In this document: one piece after another, positions 55,145 through 64,000 of the stretch
Layout of the letters: the number at the start of each line of letters is the position of its first letter
How positions within the stretch are numbered: the stretch's first letter is position 1
NCBI RefSeq assembly: GCF_000001735.4
Contig: NC_003071.7
Location: 569,001 to 633,000 of the forward strand
Length of the DNA: 64,000 bases
Reading direction: 5' to 3'
From: Arabidopsis thaliana
Lineage: Eukaryota > Streptophyta > Magnoliopsida > Brassicales > Brassicaceae
The notes under the pieces: generated by a model
The model's database searches: none
The model's input: only the letters and a program-made list of their open reading frames with translations
Told to the model about the DNA's origin: nothing
Made by a program: the position numbers and the translations under genes

Positions 55145-56460
55145 AAGATTTCCGGTTCAGTTTGATAGTATTAAAATTAAACCGAGTGTATTTGGATTAC
55201 CAAAATAACATTTAACGTTCACATTTTTAAAATTTTACATTAGCATTGTACTATTGGGTTTTAATATATGGATTTTTGTTTTCAACATATTATTACATAA
55301 AAAGCATTCTAAACTCAAATCAAAAGCTAAAACAAAAACAATTGAAAGACCCAAATCTGTCATGGCCATTAGGCATGACTCGACGAAGAGAACTACAAGC
55401 TTTGTCTAGAACATCGTTGATAGCCTAAAGAGTTTTACCATAAATAAAAGGTTGAATTGCCTTCATAAATGAAGGGGAAAAAAACACTTTTCTAAAGAAA
55501 CTTCAACATATTTGAGCGTTCGACCAAAGTTGGTCACAACTTAATCCTTCTGAGTCATCAGAGAGAAGCTACGCTAATGTATTGATCAATCCCACCTTCT
55601 CATGACTAAGCTTCACGCATTCAAACAAATTTTAATCAGCTTATCAAGACATCGTATTGTTGCTCGGATCTCATCTTTAGAGGTATTACAAGAAAAAAAA
55701 TATCATATCACACTATTTCTATAACAAGTTGTTAATAATACATGTCGAAGTTTAACATACAGTGTTTCAGATAGAATCTCTAGTCTCCTTTAGTTCCTTT
55801 CAAAATATGTTCATACATGGAGAAATATATGTCTTCAAAGCGTTTGCATCTTGACTATCATGAACAAATGATGAACCGGACAATGCTACATCCTGATCAA
55901 AACTAGATGAATCATGAGTTTCTATGATCACCTCCATGTCCATAACCAAAAGAATCATGGGCGTCAAAGAAAAGAAAAAAAAAAACACTTTATTTCATAT
56001 GATTTGTAGATTTGGTTCTTATAATATACTCTTTAACCAAATTACAGCGGCAAAATTTATATTTTTGTAGAATTTACACTCTAAAAAAATACAATTTTCT
56101 AACATTGATAGAACATTTAGTTTTAGTATAATGAATATTCAAACAAATTTGGAACATGGAGCAAAGCGTAGAATGCATGTTCCAAATATTTTAAAATTTT
56201 GATATTCAGACTTCTAAAAACTTTAGAAACGAAAACTTGTATAAAATTCGTAGAACATGTACAAAAATATAAAATACATACTCTATTTTTCGTAGAACTC
56301 TAGAAAATGTGTTCTGATAAAATTAGACGAAACATTTTCTATCAAAAAATCAATTGCATCTAATCTTCAATGATTTCAAAAACTTTTCCATTCAAATTCT
56401 CTATGTAAATCAATCATATTTTTCTGATTATTGTTTTAAAAGTCTGATTAAAATTAGAAC
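55145..56460. other. Intergenic, no gene recognised
   Basis: AT-rich sequence with only short, low-complexity frames on either strand. Between 56090 and 56350 several short stretches around gtagaac and ctagaa recur loosely. I see no promoter, RNA gene or clear transposon end that can be defended here. Confidence 0.5.
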
Positions 56461-56562
56461 AATTCTTGGGTTTACCCCCTAAAGGGTGAATCCATTCATT
56501 CACCCCCTTTTAATTGATCAATTAGAATTTTACATGTAATCTATTTAAAGAATAAATAAATT

Positions 56563-56935
56563 AAATCACAAAATCTAAATCTTAACTACAATTTTATCAA
56601 CCCAAACCAAAATATATTTCGTTTAATCACAAAATTTAAACTTTAACCACTATTTTATCAACCCAAACCGAAATATAATTTCGTTTTAATCACAAAATCT
56701 AAACCCTAACCACTATTTTGTCAACCCAAACCGAAATATAATTTTTTTTTAATCACAAAATCTAAACCCTAACCACTATTTTATCAACCAAAACCGAAAT
56801 ATAATTTTGTTTAATCACAAAATCTAAACCCTAACTACTATTTTATCAACCCAAACCAAAATATAATTTCGTTTAATCACAAAATATAAACCCTAACCAC
56901 TATTTTATAAACCCAAACCAATAATTTTCTTAATA
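56563..56935. repeat. ~60-bp tandem repeat x 6 carrying AAACCCTAA (telobox-like) motifs
   Basis: The unit reads roughly ttaatcacaaaatctaaacc, then ctaaccactattttatcaac, then ccaaaccgaaatataatttc. Six copies occur with small differences, at a spacing of 60-66 bp. Most copies contain AAACCCTAAC, matching the plant telobox and interstitial telomere sequence, while copies one and two have decayed versions. The array lies inside the inverted-repeat element. Confidence 0.85.
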
Positions 56936-57036
56936 AAAATTCTACAGAATTTGTTTCCTTAATTTGTTTTGTTTTACTAATTTTAATTTTTATTTATTCT
57001 TTAAATAGATGACATGTTGATTTCTAATCAGTCATC

Positions 57037-57634
57037 AGGCTATCAACAATGGTTTTTTCATTCAACACCCTCCACGTCATCTTCTTTTTTCCACATCATT
57101 TCTTCTCTCTTCCACATAATAATTCAATACCCACTTAAATTTTATACTCTACTATGGTTTGCTTAATAAAATTCAACACTCTACCCACTATTTTTATTTC
57201 ATTTTTCTTTCTTTTATGTTTTAAATGGATAATTAGTAAAAATAGATGTATTTTTTTGTATCCAAATCAAATAAAACAAGTCTTTATTTATAGAGTTTGA
57301 AATATGGTGAATTTTAATATAAAAAAAAATTAAAACAAATATATATTTTATAAGATAATTGATCTATAATAACTCAGAGGAAAAGTAAATATCAGAAATT
57401 TCAGTAACAAATAAAAGAATAACACATGTCCTATCTATATTTAACTCTTCTCTCACAATTTCTGTCTCCAATTATTTAATGACAAATAGCAGTAAGGGGT
57501 TCATTTTTAACAATTCAAAATTGTTGAATCCGTTCAACACCGTTGAATCCACATAAGATTCATTTCTTTATTTAATATTCCACTGTAAGCATTCAATTAT
57601 TGAATTAATTTTTTCAATAGCCCATTGTATATAG
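57037..57634. mobile_element. MITE nested in the right arm of the inverted-repeat element
   Basis: The left end ggctatcaacaatggttttt and the reverse complement of the right end (gactatatacaatgggctat) are imperfect inverted repeats of about 15-25 bp. The interior of about 600 bp is AT-rich and non-coding. Internal copies of attcaac and gttgaat occur near both ends. Its position splits the right arm of the surrounding element, so it inserted later. Confidence 0.65.
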
Positions 57635-57877
57635 TCTTAAAAAGGGGTGAGTGAATGTGAATGAATGGATTGTATTTTCTTAAAATAATGTGTAAGTCAT
57701 ACGTGACAATTTCACAACAAAAATATTTATATGGACAAAAGAAATTTGGTAGACATATTTGATATTCCCATTAAAAAATTGCATGAGAAAAAGAATATAT
57801 ATGAAATGGTTTGGTTTCCTTTCTAAACAAGAAAAAAAAAAGTAATCTCCGAAGAAGAACAAATTCCTTGCTGAATC

Positions 57878-59569
57878 ATGGTTAATTTCGAATCTCTTTC
57901 TATCTAATTTTATAAATGTGATGATAACAGATCATCGTCTCCACTCAGTTTCCGTTTGATAGTCTTATGTTACCGATTTTTATCAGGCGAAGTTGAAGCT
58001 CTACTCTTACTGGAGAAGCTCATGTGCTCATCGCGTCCGTATCGCCCTCACTTTAAAAGGTACCAGCCAATGATTTTATTCTTTTCTTGTGAGCAATTCT
58101 TTGATCTGAATTTGGTTCTTGTTCGATTTTCATTAGGGCTTGATTATGAATATATACCGGTTAATTTGCTCAAAGGGGATCAATCCGATTCAGGTGCGTA
58201 GTTTCTAGGTTATATTGAACTTTATTTGAAGTAACATTGTAAAGATAAGAATGGTAAGTAACTGAGATTTCTTATGTTAGACTTAGAAGTTTATTCGTTT
58301 TGGTTCTCTAGATTTCAAGAAGATCAATCCAATGGGCACTGTACCAGCGCTTGTTGATGGTGATGTTGTGATTAATGACTCTTTCGCAATAATAATGGTC
58401 AGTAGTAACACATCCATTTAGTTTGTTTGGTTTTGTTGATGAAAAGGAACATTCGTTTATTCGTCTTGTTGTTTTTCAAATGGACAGTACCTGGATGATA
58501 AGTATCCGGAGCCACCGCTGTTACCAAGTGACTACCATAAACGGGCGGTAAATTACCAGGTATCTTCGATCCTTTGTCTTCAGATGATGATGTGTTGCCA
58601 TCATCTGCAAAACCATGTAGTTAAGTCCAAATGTAGTGAACATTATCAGCTTTAGATTGCGAGTGTGATCGTTGTTCTTATTTTGTATATTTCAGGCGAC
58701 GAGTATTGTCATGTCTGGTATACAGCCTCATCAAAATATGGCTCTTTTTGTGAGAAGATGAGATTAATGTAATGGATTCTACTAATGGAGGTTCTATAAC
58801 AAAGCAAACATAGTTACATTTTGTCATTTTTTTTAACAGAGGTATCTCGAGGACAAGATAAATGCTGAGGAGAAAACTGCTTGGATTACTAATGCTATCA
58901 CAAAAGGATTCACAGGTATGATATCTCTAATCTACCTATACGTAATCAAGAACCAAGACATATGTTCAAAATGTGATTTTGTTGATATTGTGGTTGTACA
59001 GGTTTATAACGACCTGTCTGATAATGTCTCATATGTCCTTCAGCTCTCGAGAAACTGTTGGTGAGTTGCGCTGGAAAATACGCGACTGGTGATGAAGTTT
59101 ACTTGGTATGTCTCTAAATCTCCCTGGATAATCTCTATGGTACTACTCTCTTCTTTATTACAATGAAGCATTGTTTTGCAGGCTGATCTTTTCCTAGCAC
59201 CACAGATCCACGCAGCATTCAACAGATTCCATATTAACATGGTACTTTTCCTCAGCTAATCTCTTCTCCTGGTACCTAGATATTGCATTGTATATCCCCC
59301 CAAATTCCATGGAATCCTTGATCAGAGTTTTAAGGTAGCATGAACCAAATGTTATCTCTGTCTCACACTTTCACATTCACAGAGTAACATAGACGTAATA
59401 CTCAGTTTCATAACTTTTTTTCCTCGCATCACTTGGTTTTCATCTCTACAATTTTGTTGTATAGGAACCATTCCCGACTCTTGCAAGGTTTTACGAGTCA
59501 TACAACGAACTGCCTGCATTTCAAAATGCAGTCCCGGAGAAGCAACCAGATACTCCTTCCACCATCTGA
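57878..59569 (+). CDS. GSTZ2: Glutathione S-transferase zeta class 2
   Basis: Ten exons: 57878-57880 (the ATG alone), 57987-58059, 58137-58193, 58312-58397, 58488-58559, 58696-58749, 58840-58915, 59044-59105, 59182-59241 and 59465-59569. All are GT-AG and in phase, giving 215 aa; the database protein may use a slightly different N-terminus. The zeta signature [11 protein letters not shown] contains the catalytic Ser and Cys. The N-terminal thioredoxin-like domain ends with [22 protein letters not shown], whose cis-Pro binds glutathione; the rest is the helical C-domain. Zeta GSTs isomerise maleylacetoacetate to fumarylacetoacetate in tyrosine breakdown. It is a tandem duplicate of GSTZ1 with the same exon layout, and likely At2g02380. 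Confidence 0.92.
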
Positions 59570-60014
59570 TTCTGTGAACCGTAAGCTTCTCTCAGTCTCA
59601 GCTCAATAAAATCTCTTAGGAAACAACAACAACACCTTGAACTTAAATGTATCATATGAACCAGTTTACAAATAATATTTCATTCCAAACATAAACATGT
59701 TGTATTCATCAGAGAGATTCAGTGAAAGCTTACATAAACCGAAAATCTCGGTTTGATCGGGTCGGTTTGATCGGTTTCCACCGAAATCAACAGGGCTCTC
59801 AGATAGACTCTTTTGACTGAAAAGAAAACAAAAATATTTGCATCTGATTTACGTTGACCGTAAAAGACAAAAAATAAAAATAAAAAAAGTCTAGTGTCGT
59901 CGTCGTCGTCTTCGAATTCGCCACTTCTTGTATATACAAAACAAAGTAATCGCGAAAACACACAACAATCGCTGGACTCTGCTACTGCGAAGAACAACAA
60001 ATTCCTTGTTTATC
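59570..60014. other. Spacer between GSTZ2 and GSTZ1: 3' UTR, promoter and 5' leader
   Basis: The GSTZ2 3' UTR (to about 59680) and the GSTZ1 promoter share 445 bp. The tract gtgtcgtcgtcgtcgtcttc at 59895-59914 and tcttgtatatacaaaac near 59926-59942 are promoter or leader features; tatataca at 59931-59938 is a possible TATA element about 80 bp before the start codon. No extra gene was seen. Confidence 0.5.
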
Positions 60015-61955
60015 ATGGTTGGTTACAACATCTCTTTCTATGGTGGATAATAGATCATCGTCTCTCCACTCAATTTCCTCGTAATTTTTGGTTTTTTTTT
60101 TCGATTTGATCAGGCGAATTCCGGCGAAGAGAAGTTGAAGCTCTACTCTTACTGGAGAAGCTCGTGTGCTCATCGTGTCCGTATCGCCCTCGCTTTGAAA
60201 GGTCTCAGCTAATGATCTTAGTTTCGGTTCTAGTCATTTTGTGAGCAAAGAGTGTTGTTCTTGGTCTGAATCTGGATCTTGTTGACTTTGTTTTAGGGCT
60301 TGATTATGAGTATATACCAGTGAATTTGCTCAAGGGTGATCAATTCGATTCAGGTTCGTAGTTTCTTGTTTTTGATTCGGATTCAAAGGTTATATTGAAT
60401 TTGATTTGAAAAAAGTGTAGAAGCTATTATAGTAAGTAAGTAAGTAATCATGTGGATGAGAATGTTGAAATGTGCTTATGAATCATTTACTGATGGTTTG
60501 GGTTCTTGTGTTGAAAGTTTATCGTTTTGATCTTCAAGATTTCAAGAAGATCAATCCAATGGGAACTGTACCAGCTCTGGTGGATGGAGATGTTGTGATT
60601 AATGATTCTTTTGCGATAATAATGGTCAGTAGTAACACATCCATTTAAGTTTTTTTTGGTATTGTTGATTAAAAAGAACATTTCATCGATCTTCGGTTTT
60701 GTGGTGATTGGGTTGACAGTATCTGGATGAGAAGTACCCTGAGCCACCTTTGTTACCTCGTGACCTCCATAAACGAGCTGTGAATTACCAGGTATTTCAA
60801 GCTTTCTGTCTTTTGGTATTTCGGGTCAACTCTTGGTTTCTCGGTTTCTTTCTTTGAATCATACTTTGTTACATGTGTTTCCATGAACAATATCACCTTA
60901 GATTGTCCTGCTTCCCACTCTGATGCATTTTTTATTTTGTATATTGCAGGCAATGAGTATTGTCTTGTCTGGCATACAGCCTCATCAAAATCTGGCTGTT
61001 ATTGTGAGGACATGAGATTGATGTCAGTTTCTTAGATTCTACTGTTCTAGATAGAGTAAACTTAGCTACATTTTTCGATTTTTTTACAGAGGTATATCGA
61101 GGAAAAGATAAATGTGGAGGAGAAGACTGCCTGGGTTAATAATGCTATCACAAAAGGATTTACAGGTATGCGATCTCTAATCTACCCTAATCTGCAACAC
61201 TCTGTCATTGGCATGAGTAGTAAGATACAGAGACGTGATCAAGAAAAAGACATATGTTAGTGTTTTTAGTTTTATAGTGACCTATCTAATTATGTCTCCT
61301 TTCTCTTTCAGCTCTCGAGAAACTGTTGGTGAATTGCGCTGGGAAACATGCGACTGGTGATGAAATTTACCTGGTACTACTCTAAACCTCTCTGGATTTT
61401 CTTTATGGTGCTATCTTCGTAACATTTAAGATTCAAGTCAGTGATTCTTTGGTAACTTTAGCATAGTACCCTTTATTATACAAACCAGCAAGTAGACAAT
61501 TGTTAAAGCCATGAAGCATTGTTTTGCAGGCTGATCTCTTTCTAGCACCACAGATCCACGGAGCAATCAACAGATTCCAGATTAACATGGTACTTTTCCT
61601 TCTCTGAATTTTTCTTTTGCTACCCAACACTATTTCAGGCTTAGATTTTTGCGTACTATATTCCCCCGGAATCCTAGATCAGTTCTATGGTAGCATAAAT
61701 TATATGTTGTCTCTGTCTCACACTCTCACTCACAAAGATATTCATATTGTAGTAACATAGACGAATTCCTCAGTTTATTAACTTCTCATTTGCATCATTC
61801 GGTTTCTGTTTCTACAATGTTGTAAAACATGTATTTCTCTTTTATAGGAACCGTACCCAACTCTTGCAAAATGTTACGAATCATACAACGAACTGCCTGC
61901 GTTTCAAAATGCACTACCGGAAAAGCAGCCAGATGCTCCTTCTTCCACCATCTGA
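60015..61955 (+). CDS. GSTZ1: Glutathione S-transferase zeta class 1 (maleylacetoacetate isomerase)
   Basis: Ten exons: 60015-60017 (ATG only), 60114-60201, 60297-60353, 60539-60624, 60720-60791, 60950-61003, 61090-61165, 61312-61373, 61530-61589 and 61848-61955. They sum to 666 nt, 221 aa, the known length. [20 protein letters not shown] contains the zeta SSC motif whose Cys and Ser act on glutathione and substrate. [22 protein letters not shown] and the C-domain ([57 protein letters not shown]) are complete. The enzyme converts maleylacetoacetate to fumarylacetoacetate in the cytosol and can dechlorinate dichloroacetate. Exon boundaries coincide exactly with GSTZ2. Likely At2g02390. Confidence 0.95.
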
Positions 61956-62074
61956 TTCTGTGAACCCATAAGCTACTCTCACTTTAATAAAACCTCAGAC
62001 AACAACAACAACAACAATGATAATAATAATACCTTGTACTCATACATGTATCATATAAACCAGTTACGTATATT

Positions 62075-62343
62075 ATACCATCTCAATTGGAGGTATCTCA
62101 TAAGAGTTTCTCACAATTAAAAAAATAAAAATAATGAAAATGAAGGAGAGAGAGTGTAGAAAGTTTCTCACTTGAGAAACTCTAAGATACTCTCAACAAC
62201 CTATCATGACAATTCTCATCTCACTATTGGTTCAATTTTTTAATAAAAATATTTTTTTAATCAAATAATCAAATTATAATATAATATTAATATTTTTTTT
62301 GTTTGAGAAACTTTATGGGTTTCTCATGAATGGAGATGCCCTT
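62075..62343. mobile_element. MITE-like element between GSTZ1 and the SDR gene
   Basis: The left part ataccatctcaattggaggt and the reverse complement of the right part (agggcatctccattcatgag) are imperfect inverted ends. Internal copies of gagtttctcac and gagaaactt add further complementarity. About 270 bp, AT-rich, non-coding. It sits between the 3' ends of two convergent genes. Confidence 0.55.
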
Positions 62344-62412
62344 AGTTTCTCTACTTGTATCATACAATAAAGGTCACAGATTTTGAAATTTGCAAAGATA
62401 TATCATACATTC

Positions 62413-63449
62413 TCAGAGGAAGCCTTTGTCTCTAAGACTCTGGACCGTCTCCTTAACCGCATCTTCAACCGCAGTAAAAACCAGCCCGAGCTCAATCAAT
62501 CGCTTAGCCGCATCATTACACGACGTAAGCCCAGGTTGAGTCTCTTTATCAAACTTGTGAACAGCAAACTCAGGGAAGAGCTTAGACACAAGAGCAGCAA
62601 ACTCACTGAACTGATAAATCCCATTAGTGCATAAAAACCGTCCAGAAGCGTCAGGTGTTTCGAATAGCATCACATGACCTTTAGCCACATCTTTCACGTG
62701 AACCACACCGAGCCAGTGATGCTCTTGCGTCTCGGTCGAGCCTTGTAAAAGCTGTAGCAGAACAGCACAGCTTGCGTTTAGGTTCGGTTGCAGAAGCGGT
62801 CCGAGACATGTTGATGGATGAATCGTCACAATGTTGGTTCCATGCTTCTCCGAAAATTCCCAAGCTGCTTTCTCAGCTAATGTCTTCGAAATTGGATACC
62901 ATTTCTAAAATCAAAATTATATACCAATCGTTACAAATATCATATAAATCATCACTAACCATTTTAAACCGAAATTTAACGAACCTGCCTCGACTTGCAA
63001 AAATCAAGATCGGACCACGACGACTCATCGACGGGAACTTTTTCCGGCCAATTAGGGTTAGGAACCAATGCGGAGATAGATGACGTGATCACCACGCGTC
63101 TCACATTAAACCTCTTAGCAGCTTCCAACACATTGATCGTTCCCTTAACCGCCGGTTCGACCAGCTCCTTCTCTGGATCTACCGGTGGATCCAACGTACA
63201 AGGTGACGCCACGTGGAACACTCCCGCACATCCATCAATAGCTCTGGAGATTGCATCAGAGTCTAAGAGATCCGCTTCAAAGATCTTGATCTTAGAATCG
63301 GATCCGGGTAGTTGCAGAAGATGAGTCGGGTCGGATCCTGGGTAAATCGAAGCGTGGATTTTAGTATATCCTTTCTCAATTAACGTTCGGATTATCCAAG
63401 ATCCGATGAAACCATTAGCTCCGGTTACACACACTGTCTCTTTCGCCAT
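62413..63449 (-). CDS. Cinnamoyl-CoA reductase-like SDR (NAD(P)-binding Rossmann) protein
   Basis: Two exons, 63449-62985 and 62904-62413, give 318 aa. The N-terminus has the extended-SDR dinucleotide motif TGANGFIGSW, followed by ASIYPGSDPTHLLQLPGSDS, GVFHVASPC and RRVVITSSISALV, where the Ser belongs to the catalytic set. The active-site Tyr-x3-Lys is in KWYPISKTLAEKAAWEF, just after the intron. True lignin CCRs have NWYCYGK there, so this is a CCR/DFR/anthocyanidin-reductase relative of unknown substrate rather than a monolignol enzyme. The substrate side contains HPSTCLGPLLQPNLNAS and LGVVHVKDVAKGHVMLFETP, typical of the family. It is convergent with GSTZ1. Likely At2g02400. Confidence 0.92.
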
Positions 63450-63712
63450 TGTTGATCAATAAGCGCTCACTGAGAATTTTTTTGTTCTCTCTCTCTATCG
63501 CAATTTATCTCAGAAGATAAGAAAAAAAAAACATCTTTCCAGTAAAAAAGGATCCTTTGTTTTTTTCTTACACGTAAAAAATGGATTTTTTTTTCTCTCT
63601 TAAAGATATAATGCGTTGATACAAAAGCGTAACGTTGACATGATATTATCCACTAGTTTTATAGACTTTTCAAAAAAAGGAGAGAATTTTCAATTCTTCA
63701 GTAGTCAAATAG
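63450..63712. promoter_or_regulatory. Bidirectional promoter region
   Basis: Only 263 bp separate the start codons of the minus-strand SDR gene and the plus-strand gene at 63713. The interval contains ctctctctctat (63489-63500) and poly(A/T) tracts but no clear consensus TATA box for either side. It presumably holds both promoters and 5' leaders. Confidence 0.5.
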
Positions 63713-63874
63713 ATGAAGACCGCCGGAGCGCCGCCGCAGAGAGGTGGTTCCTCTTCCTCCTCCGCCGTATACTTTAACTGGTCTTCATCATCTTGTTCTT
63801 ACGATAGCTGTAGAGTTTTGGTGGTGAAGATGGGAGGAAAAAGCAAGAAGCCTCATCAATCTTCTTCTTTTAAG
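63713..63874 (+). CDS. First exon of an unidentified Ser/Lys-rich protein, continues beyond window
   Basis: From the ATG at 63713 an open frame of 54 codons runs to a donor (TTTAAG|GT at 63874): MKTAGAPPQRGGSSSSSAVY, then FNWSSSSCSYDSC, VLVVKMGGKSKKPHQSSSFK. The composition resembles a low-complexity or transit-peptide-like N-terminus. A second Met (MGGKSKK) is possible. Intron sequence follows to the window end, so the domain content is unseen. By position it would be At2g02410, which I recall only as a YacP/NYN-type protein; the visible exon cannot confirm that. Confidence 0.6.
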
Positions 63875-64000
63875 GTCCACACATAGATGCACATTTATGT
63901 AAAGGTTTCTTCTTTGAGAACTAAAAGTCTCTTTTTAATCCAAAATAGTTGAGAATTCGAAGCGGGGGTTTGTGATCAACTAATCCATCATAACATTCAT

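Larger units (their letters stand above)
56470..57675. mobile_element. Inverted-repeat element with telobox tandem array, interrupted by a MITE
   Basis: The outer left arm (about 56470-56565) contains gaatccattcattcaccccc and acatgtaatctatttaaaga. Their inverted partners lie at 57640-57670 (ggggtgagtgaatgtgaatg then aatggattg) and 56975-57010 (tctttaaatagatgacatgt). The right arm is split by an inserted MITE (57037-57634). Between the arms is a tandem array (56563-56935). Without the MITE the element would be about 600 bp. It is non-coding and probably a foldback-type or MITE-type transposon. Confidence 0.7.

Noticed and set aside
56563-56935. Interstitial telomere or chromosome-end remnant
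   Set aside because: The AAACCCTAA motifs recur only once per ~60-bp unit within a transposon-like inverted-repeat element, not as tandem heptamers.
59719-60000. 93-codon minus-strand frame in the GSTZ1 promoter
   Set aside because: Overlaps leader and promoter sequence of GSTZ1, with low-complexity acidic and Phe runs from GTC/TTC repeats; no family match.
1-64000. LTR retrotransposon or other virus-like element
   Set aside because: No paired long terminal repeats, primer-binding site or gag/pol-type motifs were recognised; the only retroelements seen are a LINE fragment and a SINE-like copy.
1-64000. tRNA, rRNA or snRNA genes
   Set aside because: No sequence with a convincing cloverleaf plus both pol III boxes, or rRNA/snRNA signature, was noticed; a covariance-model scan would be needed to exclude small RNAs.

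Overview
The window is plant nuclear DNA, and I recognise it as Arabidopsis thaliana chromosome 2, short arm, around At2g02200-At2g02410. The recognition rests on gene content and order (PSKR1, the PP2-B F-box/lectin cluster, SKIP3, GSTZ2-GSTZ1) and on splice models whose lengths match the known proteins (1008, 336, 320, 310, 284, 307, 307, 305, 294, 272, 320, 221 and 318 aa). Locus names come from memory of this region, not from a search.

Region 1 (1 to about 13.6 kb) is a decayed Mutator-like element of VANDAL or ULP1-carrying type. It holds an internally deleted MURA transposase, a DUF1985 gene whose 3' part carries an auxilin-like J domain, a GRF zinc-finger/transmembrane gene, and a DUF1985-ULP1 gene whose peptidase has lost its catalytic residues. 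Introns and spacers are packed with degenerate copies of short TTTTAAAA and TTGTAAA motifs. A separate element with terminal inverted repeats of about 125 bp follows at 13.6-14.3 kb.

Region 2 (15.1-18.1 kb) is PSKR1, an intronless LRR receptor kinase on the minus strand, followed by about 3 kb of AT-rich spacer.

Region 3 (21.4-51.7 kb) is a tandem array of PP2-B genes, all on the minus strand. Each has three exons: F-box; a 113-122 nt middle exon; and the rest of the Nictaba/PP2 lectin domain. Nine look intact (B1, MEE66, B2, B5, B6, B7, B8, SKIP3/B9, B10). Three are full or partial pseudogenes: one has a stop in exon 2, one has a 1-nt deletion in exon 2, and one lacks exon 1 and carries two MITE-like insertions. 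At least five further scraps or empty gene slots show birth and death of copies; a 5'-truncated LINE occupies one slot. An intronless FCP1/CPL-like phosphatase gene interrupts the array at 35.5-36.4 kb.

Region 4 (52.8-64 kb) holds host housekeeping genes: a DedA/VTT-family membrane protein, the tandem zeta-class glutathione transferases GSTZ2 and GSTZ1 (each with its start codon alone as the last three bases of exon 1), a cinnamoyl-CoA-reductase-like SDR on the minus strand, and the first exon of an Ala/Ser-rich protein running off the right edge. The spacers carry several MITEs and a nested inverted-repeat element containing telobox-bearing tandem repeats.

The PP2-B proteins probably act as SCF ubiquitin-ligase adaptors that recognise glycans or glycoproteins. 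The GSTZ pair acts in tyrosine catabolism (maleylacetoacetate isomerase). PSKR1 perceives the peptide hormone phytosulfokine. No LTR or virus-like element was recognised.
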